Below are positions 53,136 through 61,464 of a stretch of DNA of 64,000 nucleotides, in pieces (the first letter of the stretch is position 1; each line of letters starts with the position of its first letter). The position numbers and the translations under genes are program-made. Origin of the DNA: an uncultured Dokdonia sp. (GTDB lineage: Bacteria; Bacteroidota; Bacteroidia; Flavobacteriales; Flavobacteriaceae). The stretch lies in the NCBI RefSeq assembly GCF_947496725.1, contig NZ_CANMDS010000003.1:372001-436000 (forward strand). The letters run 5' to 3'. The notes beneath the pieces were generated by a model. It saw nothing but the letters and a program-made list of their open reading frames with translations, was not told the origin of the DNA and ran no database searches.

Positions 53136-55184
53136 CTACTCTGGGTACTCTATTCTAAGGTGATAGATGTTATTGAGCTTCTTTTTAAGTACTTTCTTAA
53201 TCTGCTGGATTTCTTTAAATGTAATATCGGCATTTAGATACTGATCTTCATCCATTTGCTTCTTGATAATCTTCTCCACAAAAGCATCTATGAGTGTTGA
53301 TGTAGGATTCTTAAGACTCTTACTTGCCGCTTCAACACTATCTGCCATCATTAAAATAGCGGTTTCCTTACTAAATGGTAGAGGTCCTGGGTACTGAAAA
53401 TCTTCAATGGCAGCATCTTCATTTTTTTCTTTTTCCTTAAAGTAGAAATATTGCACAGTACTGGTACCGTGATGAGTTCTTATAAAATCTATGACACGAT
53501 CTGGTAGATTATACTTTCGCGCAAGCTCAATACCATTAAGAACGTGATCTATAATGATACGTGCACTTTCCTTTGGTGATAAGTCGTCGTGACTATTAAT
53601 CCCTGTGGCTTGATTTTCTGTAAAATCTGTAGGGTTTTCTATCTTTCCTATATCGTGATAGAGAGCTCCTACGCGAACTAGCATTGCATTTGCCCCTATT
53701 TCATTTGCTGCCGCTTCTGAGAGATTTGCAACGTTAAGACTATGGTGAAAAGTCCCTGGAGCCTCATCTGCAAGTCTTTTTAAAAGCTTACTATTTGTGT
53801 CTGAAAGTTCAAGAAGTGAGACGTCACTCACGAGCCCAAACATTTTTTCATATATATATATGAGCGGTTGTACAAAGAGTGTGGCGAGCCCTGCAAGCAT
53901 AAACATACCAAAATCTGGCCAGGCAAGCCCCTCTACTCCTCCCTCACTAATAATATGAAATGCAAAATATGCAAGTATGTAAATTAATGTTATTTGACCA
54001 ACAGAAATAAACAAGTTTGCTCTCTTATAAAGTTCTGGTACGGTAAGAATAGTTACTATACCTGCAATAACTTGTAAGAAGAAATATTCAAAACTGTCTG
54101 GAACTATAAAACCTAAAAGAAGTATAGCAATAACGTGTGTAAAAAGCCCTAATCGCGCATCAAAAAATGCCTTTATAATAAGTGGTAGTATACACATAGG
54201 TACAGCATATACATACTGTGGGCTCCATTTTATCACAATGGTTGTAAGTAAAACCATAAGCAGGACATTAAAGAATACAAAGGTCACTTTTGTGTTATTA
54301 AGAAACACAGAAGGTCTATAAGTTCTTATAAAAAGGAGCAGCATTACTAAGGCTAGCAATACAAGCAACACATAACCAAAAAGTACCCAGTTATATCTAG
54401 ACTCGCTTATGTTTTGTGATTCATACTTCTCTTTGAGAGATAATAATTTTTGAAGGTTTTCTCCTTCTACTAGTTCTCCTCTTGCAATAATGATACTTCC
54501 CTTAGGAACTATATTATGAGTTTCTGATATACTCGACAACTCAAGATCAAGTGTCTCTCTAGTAAGCTCTTGGTCTAAAGAAATATTAGCCTCTAAACCA
54601 TCAAAAAATGCTTGTAGATATTTGTTTGAGTAGTCCCTGTAGGTGCTAGATTGGGTTGCAGCACTTAATGCGTCTGGTAAGTTACTCAACACAGTAATCT
54701 CATCCAGCTTCATTTCTGAAACTTCGTTACCTCTTTTTAAATAGACTAGTCTACCGGTATTATAAACTGGTTTATCTTTTACGACTCCTTTTTTATAAAA
54801 ACTACTAAGAAGGTTGTTACCATAATCTCTAAGCTCTTGCTTTGCAAACTTATAAGTTATGCTATCTGGAAAGACCTTATCAAAATTTGTATTAAAAACA
54901 GACTGTACTTGACCTAATACATCTTGATTATAATCATAGTACACTGCAGATTGTGACTTAATTTGCTCTCTTTCTTCTGCTATCTCGTCTGCACTTTTGA
55001 GTATTGCAAAATCTTCGTCTGCATAAAGGTTTTCATACTGCCACGGGAAACCTTTTTGGATCTCATATTTAAATTTTCCACTCTTAGGGAAAAAGTACAC
55101 TATAAAACCAGCACATATTATGATAAGCAAGAATTTATATAAAAGATCTTGATGTTTATAAAACTTCTGTGCGGTTGTACTCAT
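53136..55184 (-). CDS. Seven-transmembrane HD-domain phosphodiesterase (PgpH-like)
   Basis: A 682-residue membrane protein. One helix at about 14-31, an extracytoplasmic domain of about 230 residues (7TMR-HDED type), seven membrane helices (about 265-450), then a cytoplasmic HD domain: FHHSLNVANLSEAA, ALYHDIGKI (HD pair), and IRTHHGTSTVQYFY. The layout matches PgpH, which hydrolyses cyclic di-AMP in Firmicutes; cyclic dinucleotide hydrolysis here is an inference from the domain layout. It converges with the E1 gene and is divergent from thiolase. Confidence 0.88.
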   Translation of the reverse strand: MSTTAQKFYKHQDLLYKFLLIIICAGFIVYFFPKSGKFKYEIQKGFPWQYENLYADEDFAILKSADEIAEEREQIKSQSAVYYDYNQDVLGQVQSVFNTNFDKVFPDSITYKFAKQELRDYGNNLLSSFYKKGVVKDKPVYNTGRLVYLKRGNEVSEMKLDEITVLSNLPDALSAATQSSTYRDYSNKYLQAFFDGLEANISLDQELTRETLDLELSSISETHNIVPKGSIIIARGELVEGENLQKLLSLKEKYESQNISESRYNWVLFGYVLLVLLALVMLLLFIRTYRPSVFLNNTKVTFVFFNVLLMVLLTTIVIKWSPQYVYAVPMCILPLIIKAFFDARLGLFTHVIAILLLGFIVPDSFEYFFLQVIAGIVTILTVPELYKRANLFISVGQITLIYILAYFAFHIISEGGVEGLAWPDFGMFMLAGLATLFVQPLIYIYEKMFGLVSDVSLLELSDTNSKLLKRLADEAPGTFHHSLNVANLSEAAANEIGANAMLVRVGALYHDIGKIENPTDFTENQATGINSHDDLSPKESARIIIDHVLNGIELARKYNLPDRVIDFIRTHHGTSTVQYFYFKEKEKNEDAAIEDFQYPGPLPFSKETAILMMADSVEAASKSLKNPTSTLIDAFVEKIIKKQMDEDQYLNADITFKEIQQIKKVLKKKLNNIYHLRIEYPE

Positions 55185-55322
55185 AAGGTATATTAGTGAG
55201 AAGCTAAAGTACTAAAATAATATCGCTTCAAATAGCCTTAGACACTGATGTCGAGCCTCAAAAATCTTAGAATTTTTCTTACATTCGCAAGACTAAAATT
55301 AAGCACTTCAAACACAAAAAAT

Positions 55323-56504
55323 ATGAGTAAAAACGTTGTTATAGTTGCTGCGGCACGTACACCTATAGGTAGTTTTATGGGGTCATTATCCTCTGTAACT
55401 GCAAGTAAGCTAGGAGCTATCGCTATAAAAGGAGCTCTAGATAAAATTAATCTTGACCCCACTTCTGTAAATGAAGTATTTATGGGCAATGTTGTACAAG
55501 CTGGTGTAGGTCAAGCTCCTGCTAGACAAGCGGCACTAGGTGCTGGTATTCCAGATACTGTTCCTTGTACAACGGTAAACAAAGTATGTGCCTCAGGTAT
55601 GAAAGCCGTGATGATGGCAGCTCAAGCTGTTGCTCTAGGAGATGCAGATGTTGTAGTAGCCGGTGGTATGGAAAATATGAGTAGAATCCCTCATTATGTA
55701 CACCTACGCAACGGTCATAAATTTGGACCACAATCTATGATAGACGGTATGCAAAAAGACGGTCTTGTAGATGCCTATGACGGTAATGCTATGGGCGTAT
55801 GTGCAGATGCTTGTGCTACAGAGTATGAGTTTTCTCGTGAAGATCAAGATAATTATGCTATTCAATCATACAAGCGTAGTGCGGCTGCTTGGGATGCAGG
55901 AAAATTTGACAATGAGGTTGTACCTGTACCAGTACCACAAAGACGTGGTGACGATATTATTGTAAATCGTGACGAGGAGTACACAAATGTAAAGATGGAG
56001 AAAATACCAGCTTTACGTCCAGCTTTTACAAAAGACGGAACCGTAACAGCTGCAAACGCATCTACTATAAACGATGGTGCTGGAGCTGTGATTGTTATGA
56101 GTGAAGAAAAGGCAAAAGAGCTCAACCTCACACCGCTATGTACAATAAAAGGATATGCAGATGCTGCTCACGAACCAGAATGGTTTACCACTGCTCCATC
56201 TAAGGCTTTACCTAAAGCACTTGCAAAAGCTGGAGTTTCTCAAGATGAGATAGACTTTTTTGAATTTAACGAAGCATTTTCTGTAGTAGGTCTTGCAAAT
56301 ATGAAAATATTAGGTCTTACAGATCAAAATACAAATGTAAACGGTGGTGCAGTGTCATTAGGACATCCATTAGGATGTAGTGGTGTACGTATACTTATCA
56401 CCCTTATGAATGTTTTAAAACAAAATAATGCTACACTAGGTGCAGCAGCCATTTGTAATGGTGGCGGTGGCGCATCTGCAATGGTTATAGAAAATCACAA
56501 CTAA
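55323..56504 (+). CDS. Acetyl-CoA C-acyltransferase (thiolase)
   Basis: A 393-residue thiolase, starting at MSKNVVIVAAARTPIGSFMG; the frame is open to 55248 but 393 residues is the family length. Catalytic Cys89 is in VNKVCASGMKAVM; the second half has NEAFSVVGLANM, GGAVSLGHPLGCSGVRI (His and Cys) and CNGGGGASAMVIE. It condenses or cleaves acetyl-CoA and acyl-CoA; degradation versus biosynthesis cannot be told. Starts divergently from the HD-domain gene, and the NlpC/P60 gene follows 18 nt later. Confidence 0.93.
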   Translation: MSKNVVIVAAARTPIGSFMGSLSSVTASKLGAIAIKGALDKINLDPTSVNEVFMGNVVQAGVGQAPARQAALGAGIPDTVPCTTVNKVCASGMKAVMMAAQAVALGDADVVVAGGMENMSRIPHYVHLRNGHKFGPQSMIDGMQKDGLVDAYDGNAMGVCADACATEYEFSREDQDNYAIQSYKRSAAAWDAGKFDNEVVPVPVPQRRGDDIIVNRDEEYTNVKMEKIPALRPAFTKDGTVTAANASTINDGAGAVIVMSEEKAKELNLTPLCTIKGYADAAHEPEWFTTAPSKALPKALAKAGVSQDEIDFFEFNEAFSVVGLANMKILGLTDQNTNVNGGAVSLGHPLGCSGVRILITLMNVLKQNNATLGAAAICNGGGGASAMVIENHN

Positions 56505-56522
56505 GAGAATTTTATAAAAACT

Positions 56523-57272
56523 ATGCGTTACGGTATCTGCCAGCTTAGTATTGTCCCAATGCGTGCCGAACCTTCGGACCCTAGCGAACTTGTAAACCAG
56601 GTTCTCTATGGTGAACATTTTAAAGTTGTAGAGCAACGTAAAAAATGGAGCCGCATTAAGCTTTCACACGATAAGTATGAGGGCTGGATAGATAACAAGC
56701 AATATATAGAAATAAGTGAGGATGAATACGCTTTCGCGAAAGCGCAACCCATCACCCTCACTACAGATCCCGTACAGTTTATAACCACAGAGCACAAGCA
56801 ACTACTTACCGTGGTTCTAGGAGCTGCTGTAGAAAATATAAGCTTGCTTAAGGATACCTATGAAGGAAACAGCTTCACAGGAAAAACCAGTAAGGAACAG
56901 CTTATAGAAACAGCTATGCTTTATTTAAAATCTCCTTACCTATGGGGTGGTAGAACTCCTTTTGGGATAGACTGTAGTGGTTTTACACAAATGGTTTATA
57001 GACTTAATGGTTATAGTCTTAAAAGAGATGCATCACAGCAAGCTACGCAAGGCGAAGCTTTAAGTTTTATAGAAGAGAGTGAACCAGGAGATCTTGCATT
57101 TTTTGATAATGCAGAGGGTGCTATAACACACGTAGGTATTATTATGGAAGATAATTATATCATACACGCTCACGGTGAAGTACGTATAGATAGATTAGAT
57201 CACTCTGGTATATATAATGTGCATAAACGTACACATACACATAAACTAAGAGTTATCAAGAAGATCATCTAA
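56523..57272 (+). CDS. NlpC/P60 (C40) peptidoglycan endopeptidase with SH3 domain
   Basis: A 249-residue protein. Residues about 1-60 are an SH3-like domain (RYGICQLSIVPMRAEPSDPS), the peptidase domain (about 120-249) has PYLWGGRTPFGIDCSGFTQM with the catalytic Cys, THVGIIMEDNYIIHAHG with His, and a DR pair after it. It cleaves cell-wall peptides. No signal peptide is seen, which is common among Bacteroidota relatives; it may act in recycling or be exported otherwise. The interspersed palindrome lies in the linker between SH3 domains, encoding YAFAKAQ. Starts 18 nt after thiolase. Confidence 0.88.
   Translation: MRYGICQLSIVPMRAEPSDPSELVNQVLYGEHFKVVEQRKKWSRIKLSHDKYEGWIDNKQYIEISEDEYAFAKAQPITLTTDPVQFITTEHKQLLTVVLGAAVENISLLKDTYEGNSFTGKTSKEQLIETAMLYLKSPYLWGGRTPFGIDCSGFTQMVYRLNGYSLKRDASQQATQGEALSFIEESEPGDLAFFDNAEGAITHVGIIMEDNYIIHAHGEVRIDRLDHSGIYNVHKRTHTHKLRVIKKII
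56729..56744. repeat. Interspersed palindrome, copy 15 (inside the NlpC/P60 gene)
   Basis: Perfect CGCTTTCGCGAAAGCG, in frame for YAFAKAQ, the same peptide as in the carboxypeptidase signal. Confidence 0.92.
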
Positions 57273-57310
57273 TTATATATTTTCTTAAAGAGGATATTGT
57301 AAAACAAAAA

Positions 57311-57336
57311 ACCCGCCAGTAAGGCGGGTTTTTTTA
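57311..57336. terminator. Terminator between convergent genes
   Basis: ACCCGCC/GGCGGGT hairpin with A run before and T run after, serving the NlpC/P60 gene and the TPR gene. Confidence 0.88.
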
Positions 57337-57353
57337 TGGATATGAAACAATGA

Positions 57354-58601
57354 TTAGTTCATTGCGTCAATTTTTGCTTTCATAGCGTCTGCTTTATTTG
57401 TATCCTCAAGTACTTGATACAGGTTAAGTAGGTTGTTTGCTATCTCTGCATTATCTGGTTTAAGCTCTAATACTTTCTCCATATAAGTTACCGCTTTTCT
57501 GATATTTGCTTTACGCTCAACTTTAAGAGATTCATACTTATCAAAATCTGCATTTGAAGTACCTAAGCTGTTCATCTGATCTACAAATGTTGCATCTTTT
57601 CTTAAAATAAGTGCTCCAAGGTTATTATATGCATTTGCATAACCAGCATCTAGTTCAATTGCTTTATTGTAGTATTCAACAGCTGTCGCGTCATCACCTT
57701 GTTGATCTGCAGTTACACCTAGGTTATAGTGAAGTTCTGCATTGTTAGGATCAAGTTGTAATACTTTTTCAATGATAGCTCTGTACTCATCTTTCTTATC
57801 CATCTTTAAATAGATATTAGATTTTGAAGTAAGAAGCTTTACATCGTTTGGCTTTTTCTCTAGTGCAGTATCTAGCATTGCAAGTGCTTTGTCATTCTGA
57901 TCTTGAAAAGAGTAGATGCTGATTAAATATTCAGTAATAACATTTTCTTTAGACTCGCTCAACCTTTCGCTAGGCTTTACATATTCCTTAGAAAGAACTA
58001 CGATATCTCTTTCTTGTTTGTTATCAAACTTCTTTTCTTCTCCAGAAGCAGCATTTACTGCATAAAACTCATTTACTTGACCAGTATAACCGGTAGCCAT
58101 TAGATCTTCAAAGATAGCAGCAGCTTTATCATACTCTTTTGAGTTAAGATAGTTTGAAGCTGCATAGTATTGATAATCTTTATTATCATTACTAAAAGCA
58201 TACGCTTTTTCTAGCTTTGCTCCAGCATCGCTAAATTTGTCTGTGTTTTGATCTTGTACTGCACTATTTACAAGTGCTGCTACAACGTTAGATAGTCCAG
58301 TTTGTGCTTGACCATCCATTTTTGTTCCTACAAGAGCCTTAAATGCTTCACCAGCCTTAGTTAAGTCTGCTACATTTTTATTATCAACTCCTAAAAATGC
58401 TTGAGCTTTTAAAAGCATAAACTTGCTTTTAGTCTTATCGTCCATCTGGCCTAAAAGAGCATCTGCTGCTCCTACTAAAGACTTAGCCTCTCCATAGCTA
58501 CCAGATTTGATAGCTTTTTCGATTGCTTTTACTTCCTTCTTTTGTGCAAAAGCCATAGACGTTACGGCAAATGCTATTGCAAATAAAATTTTAGTTTTCA
58601 T
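57354..58601 (-). CDS. Tetratricopeptide-repeat protein, exported
   Basis: A 415-residue protein with signal MKTKILFAIAFAVTSMAFAQ. TPR units are clear in the C-terminal half: NAELHYNLGVTADQQGDDAT and YYNKAIELDAGYANAYNNLG, then VTYMEKVLELKPDNAEIANN. The first half has less regular helical repeats. It lies downstream of gyrA on the same strand, 63 nt away, and is probably cotranscribed. It likely acts as a periplasmic scaffold; no enzyme motif is visible. Confidence 0.88.
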   Translation of the reverse strand: MKTKILFAIAFAVTSMAFAQKKEVKAIEKAIKSGSYGEAKSLVGAADALLGQMDDKTKSKFMLLKAQAFLGVDNKNVADLTKAGEAFKALVGTKMDGQAQTGLSNVVAALVNSAVQDQNTDKFSDAGAKLEKAYAFSNDNKDYQYYAASNYLNSKEYDKAAAIFEDLMATGYTGQVNEFYAVNAASGEEKKFDNKQERDIVVLSKEYVKPSERLSESKENVITEYLISIYSFQDQNDKALAMLDTALEKKPNDVKLLTSKSNIYLKMDKKDEYRAIIEKVLQLDPNNAELHYNLGVTADQQGDDATAVEYYNKAIELDAGYANAYNNLGALILRKDATFVDQMNSLGTSNADFDKYESLKVERKANIRKAVTYMEKVLELKPDNAEIANNLLNLYQVLEDTNKADAMKAKIDAMN

Positions 58602-58664
58602 TATAAGTGTTTAATTAATATAAGGGTTTCAAAATTACTCTTTTTTTTCTCAACCCTTATGTGT

Positions 58665-61211
58665 CTATTCTTCTTCTTCAGAAGAGTTTTCGTTTTGGGT
58701 TGTTTCTGAAGCAGTTGTCCCTCCTTCTACTGGAGTTCCATCTACTGTGTCATCTTCATCGTCTATATCGTCCTCATCACTTTTTACTTTCGCGACAGCG
58801 GCAATAGAATCGTTTCCTTTAAGGTTAATAAGTCGTACTCCTTGTGTTGCACGTCCCATAACTCTTAGTGAAGCTACTTCCATTCTTATAGCGATACCTG
58901 ATTTATTGATAATCATAAGATCATCTGCATCAGTAACGTTTTTAATAGATACTAGTTCTCCAGTCTTTTCGGTAACAGAGATTGTTTTTACTCCTTTACC
59001 TCCACGGTTTGTAATTCTGTAATCTTCAAGACTACTGCGCTTACCATACCCTTTTTCTGAAACAACTAGGATATTACTTTCTGTATCGTTTACAGACACC
59101 ATTCCTACTACTTCATCTTCATCATTAGCAAGAGTTATGCCACGAACACCAGAGGCGTTTCTTCCCATAGGTCTTGTCTTACTTTCTTCAAAGCGTATTG
59201 CCTTACCAGATTTAAGCGCAAGCATCACTTGACTCTCTCCTGTTGTAAGCTTTGCAGACAGTAGCTCATCATTGTCCTTAATAGTAATCGCGTTGATACC
59301 GTTAGTACGAGGACGTGAGTATTGCTCTAGTGCTGTTTTCTTCACTTGTCCTTTTTTGGTCGCCATAATGATGTAGTGATTATTTATATAATCTTCATCT
59401 TTAAGGTCTCCTGTACATACAAATGCTTTTACCTCGTCATCTTGCTCTATATTAATAAGGTTCTGGATAGCTCTACCTTTTGAAGTCTTACTTCCTTCTG
59501 GTATTTCAAATACACGCATCCAGAAACATTTACCCTTTTGTGTAAAGAATAACATATACTGGTGGTTAGTTCCTACAAATAGATGCTCTAAGAAATCTTC
59601 ATTACGAGTAGTAGATGCTTTTGTACCTACTCCTCCTCTATTTTGAGTTTTGTATTCTGTAAGTGATGTACGTTTTATGTAACCTGCATTTGAGATAGTA
59701 ATCACTACCTTTTTATCTGGAATAAGGTCTGTGATGCTTACATCACCTCCAGCATACTCTATAATAGAGCGACGCTCATCTCCATACTTATCTTTTATTT
59801 CTTGAAGCTCTTCTCTAATGATAGACATACGACGCTCCTTCTTTGCAAGGATATCTTTTAAGTCTTCTATAGTCTTCATTATCTCTTCGTACTCACTACG
59901 TAGTTTGTCTTGCTCTAGACCTGTAAGCTGGCGTAAACGCATCTCTACGATAGCCTTTGCTTGAATCTCTGAGAGTTTAAAACGCTCTATTAAGTTTTGT
60001 CTCGCCTCATCACCATTTGCACTTGCACGTATGATGGCTATTACTTCATCTATATTATCTGAAGCAATGATAAGACCTTCTAGTATGTGAGCACGAGCTT
60101 CTGCTTTTTTAAGCTCAAACTCTGTTCTTCTCACTACTACCTCGTGGCGGTGCTCAACAAAGTGGTGTATCATATCCTTAAGATTTAACATCTCAGGACG
60201 CCCGTTTACAAGAGCAATGTTATTTACACTAAATGATGATTGTAGTGCCGTGTACTTATATAACTTGTTAAGTACGATATTTGGAATAGCATCACGTTTT
60301 ATAACATAAACGATACGCATACCATTACGGTCTGACTCGTCACGTATGGCAGATATACCCTCGATTTTCTTATCGTTGATCATATCGGCCGTTTTCTTAA
60401 TCATATCAGCCTTATTGACTTGATATGGTATTTCGGTCACAATGATACACTCTCTACCTTTTACTTCTTCAAACTCTGCCTTTGCGCGCATTACAACACG
60501 ACCACGCCCTGTTTTAAAAGCCTCACGTACTCCGTCATAACCGTAAATAGTTCCTCCGGTAGGAAAATCTGGAGCCTTTACGTGCTCCATAAGTTCATCT
60601 ATAGTAACGTCATTATTATCTATGTAAGCGTGTATACCGTCTACAACTTCAGAAAGGTTGTGTGGCGGCATATTAGTCGCCATACCCACAGCAATACCAG
60701 ATGCACCATTTATAAGTAACCCTGGTACACGTGTAGGTAATACGGTAGGTTCTTTAAGCGTATCATCAAAGTTAAGTTGGTGATCTACTGTGTCTTTTTC
60801 AATATCTGCAAGCATATCTTCAGATATCTTGCGCATTCTAGCCTCGGTATAACGCATTGCTGCTGGGCTATCACCATCTACAGACCCAAAGTTACCTTGA
60901 CCATCTACAAGCATATAACGTAAACTCCACTCTTGAGCCATACGTACCATTGCATCATATACAGAGGTGTCACCGTGTGGGTGATACTTACCTAGTACCT
61001 CTCCTACTATTCTTGCAGATTTTTTGTGAGCACCACTCGCTCGTATTCCTAACTCGTGCATTCCGTAAAGAACACGACGGTGTACTGGTTTTAGACCATC
61101 ACGCACGTCAGGTAGTGCACGTGATACGATAACTGACATCGAGTAATCGATGTAAGCAGATTTCATTTCATCTTCAATATTAATCGAGATCAGCTTTTCT
61201 CCTTCAGCCAT
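58665..61211 (-). CDS. gyrA: DNA gyrase subunit A
   Basis: An 848-residue type II topoisomerase subunit. The catalytic Tyr121 is in [12 protein letters not shown]; the fluoroquinolone-determining segment [13 protein letters not shown] is at about 74-86. The C-terminal domain is a beta-pinwheel with repeats like NRGGVGTKA and [10 protein letters not shown]. The second resembles the GyrA-box, but the expected glutamine before the Arg is absent, as TN comes before RGGKG. The C-terminal tail is acidic. With GyrB it introduces negative supercoils. A decayed palindrome (AVAKV) lies near the C-terminus. Divergent from clpC. Confidence 0.95.
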   Translation of the reverse strand: MAEGEKLISINIEDEMKSAYIDYSMSVIVSRALPDVRDGLKPVHRRVLYGMHELGIRASGAHKKSARIVGEVLGKYHPHGDTSVYDAMVRMAQEWSLRYMLVDGQGNFGSVDGDSPAAMRYTEARMRKISEDMLADIEKDTVDHQLNFDDTLKEPTVLPTRVPGLLINGASGIAVGMATNMPPHNLSEVVDGIHAYIDNNDVTIDELMEHVKAPDFPTGGTIYGYDGVREAFKTGRGRVVMRAKAEFEEVKGRECIIVTEIPYQVNKADMIKKTADMINDKKIEGISAIRDESDRNGMRIVYVIKRDAIPNIVLNKLYKYTALQSSFSVNNIALVNGRPEMLNLKDMIHHFVEHRHEVVVRRTEFELKKAEARAHILEGLIIASDNIDEVIAIIRASANGDEARQNLIERFKLSEIQAKAIVEMRLRQLTGLEQDKLRSEYEEIMKTIEDLKDILAKKERRMSIIREELQEIKDKYGDERRSIIEYAGGDVSITDLIPDKKVVITISNAGYIKRTSLTEYKTQNRGGVGTKASTTRNEDFLEHLFVGTNHQYMLFFTQKGKCFWMRVFEIPEGSKTSKGRAIQNLINIEQDDEVKAFVCTGDLKDEDYINNHYIIMATKKGQVKKTALEQYSRPRTNGINAITIKDNDELLSAKLTTGESQVMLALKSGKAIRFEESKTRPMGRNASGVRGITLANDEDEVVGMVSVNDTESNILVVSEKGYGKRSSLEDYRITNRGGKGVKTISVTEKTGELVSIKNVTDADDLMIINKSGIAIRMEVASLRVMGRATQGVRLINLKGNDSIAAVAKVKSDEDDIDDEDDTVDGTPVEGGTTASETTQNENSSEEEE

Positions 61212-61288
61212 ATATAAATTGATTAGATTTTAAGTCAAATTTTTTACAATTAGCAATGTAACCATTTTCGTTATTTTTTATGGGGTTA

Positions 61289-61304
61289 CGCTTTCGCGAA
61301 AGCG
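61289..61304. repeat. Interspersed palindrome, copy 16
   Basis: Perfect CGCTTTCGCGAAAGCG, extended to 20 bp (61287-61306), between the divergent gyrA and clpC genes. Confidence 0.92.
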
Positions 61305-61464
61305 TACTATTTATCAACAAATTTTAACACGTTCTTTTAATAACTACCCTGTTAATTGTAGGGCAAACTGTCAGGTATTTTTGGTAATTTGGACTGAGGA
61401 CTTTAAGCGGAATGATTTTTGAACCAGTTTGCTTAAATTTACATAAGAACGAACGAGGAAAGAT

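Noticed and set aside
6704-53525. Near matches to the palindrome at 6704, 9871, 14581, 15437, 44556, 50424 and 53514
   Set aside because: Each has mismatches or a shifted centre, most are within conserved coding sequence, and they cannot be told from chance; I counted only perfect 12-bp cores.
58620-58660. Inverted repeat ATAAGGGTT/AACCCTTAT between gyrA and the TPR gene as a terminator
   Set aside because: The stem is short, the loop is long and no T run follows on the minus strand; not convincing.
2306-61304. CRISPR array or tandem repeat reading of the palindromes
   Set aside because: Copies are thousands of bases apart, with no regular short spacers and no cas genes.
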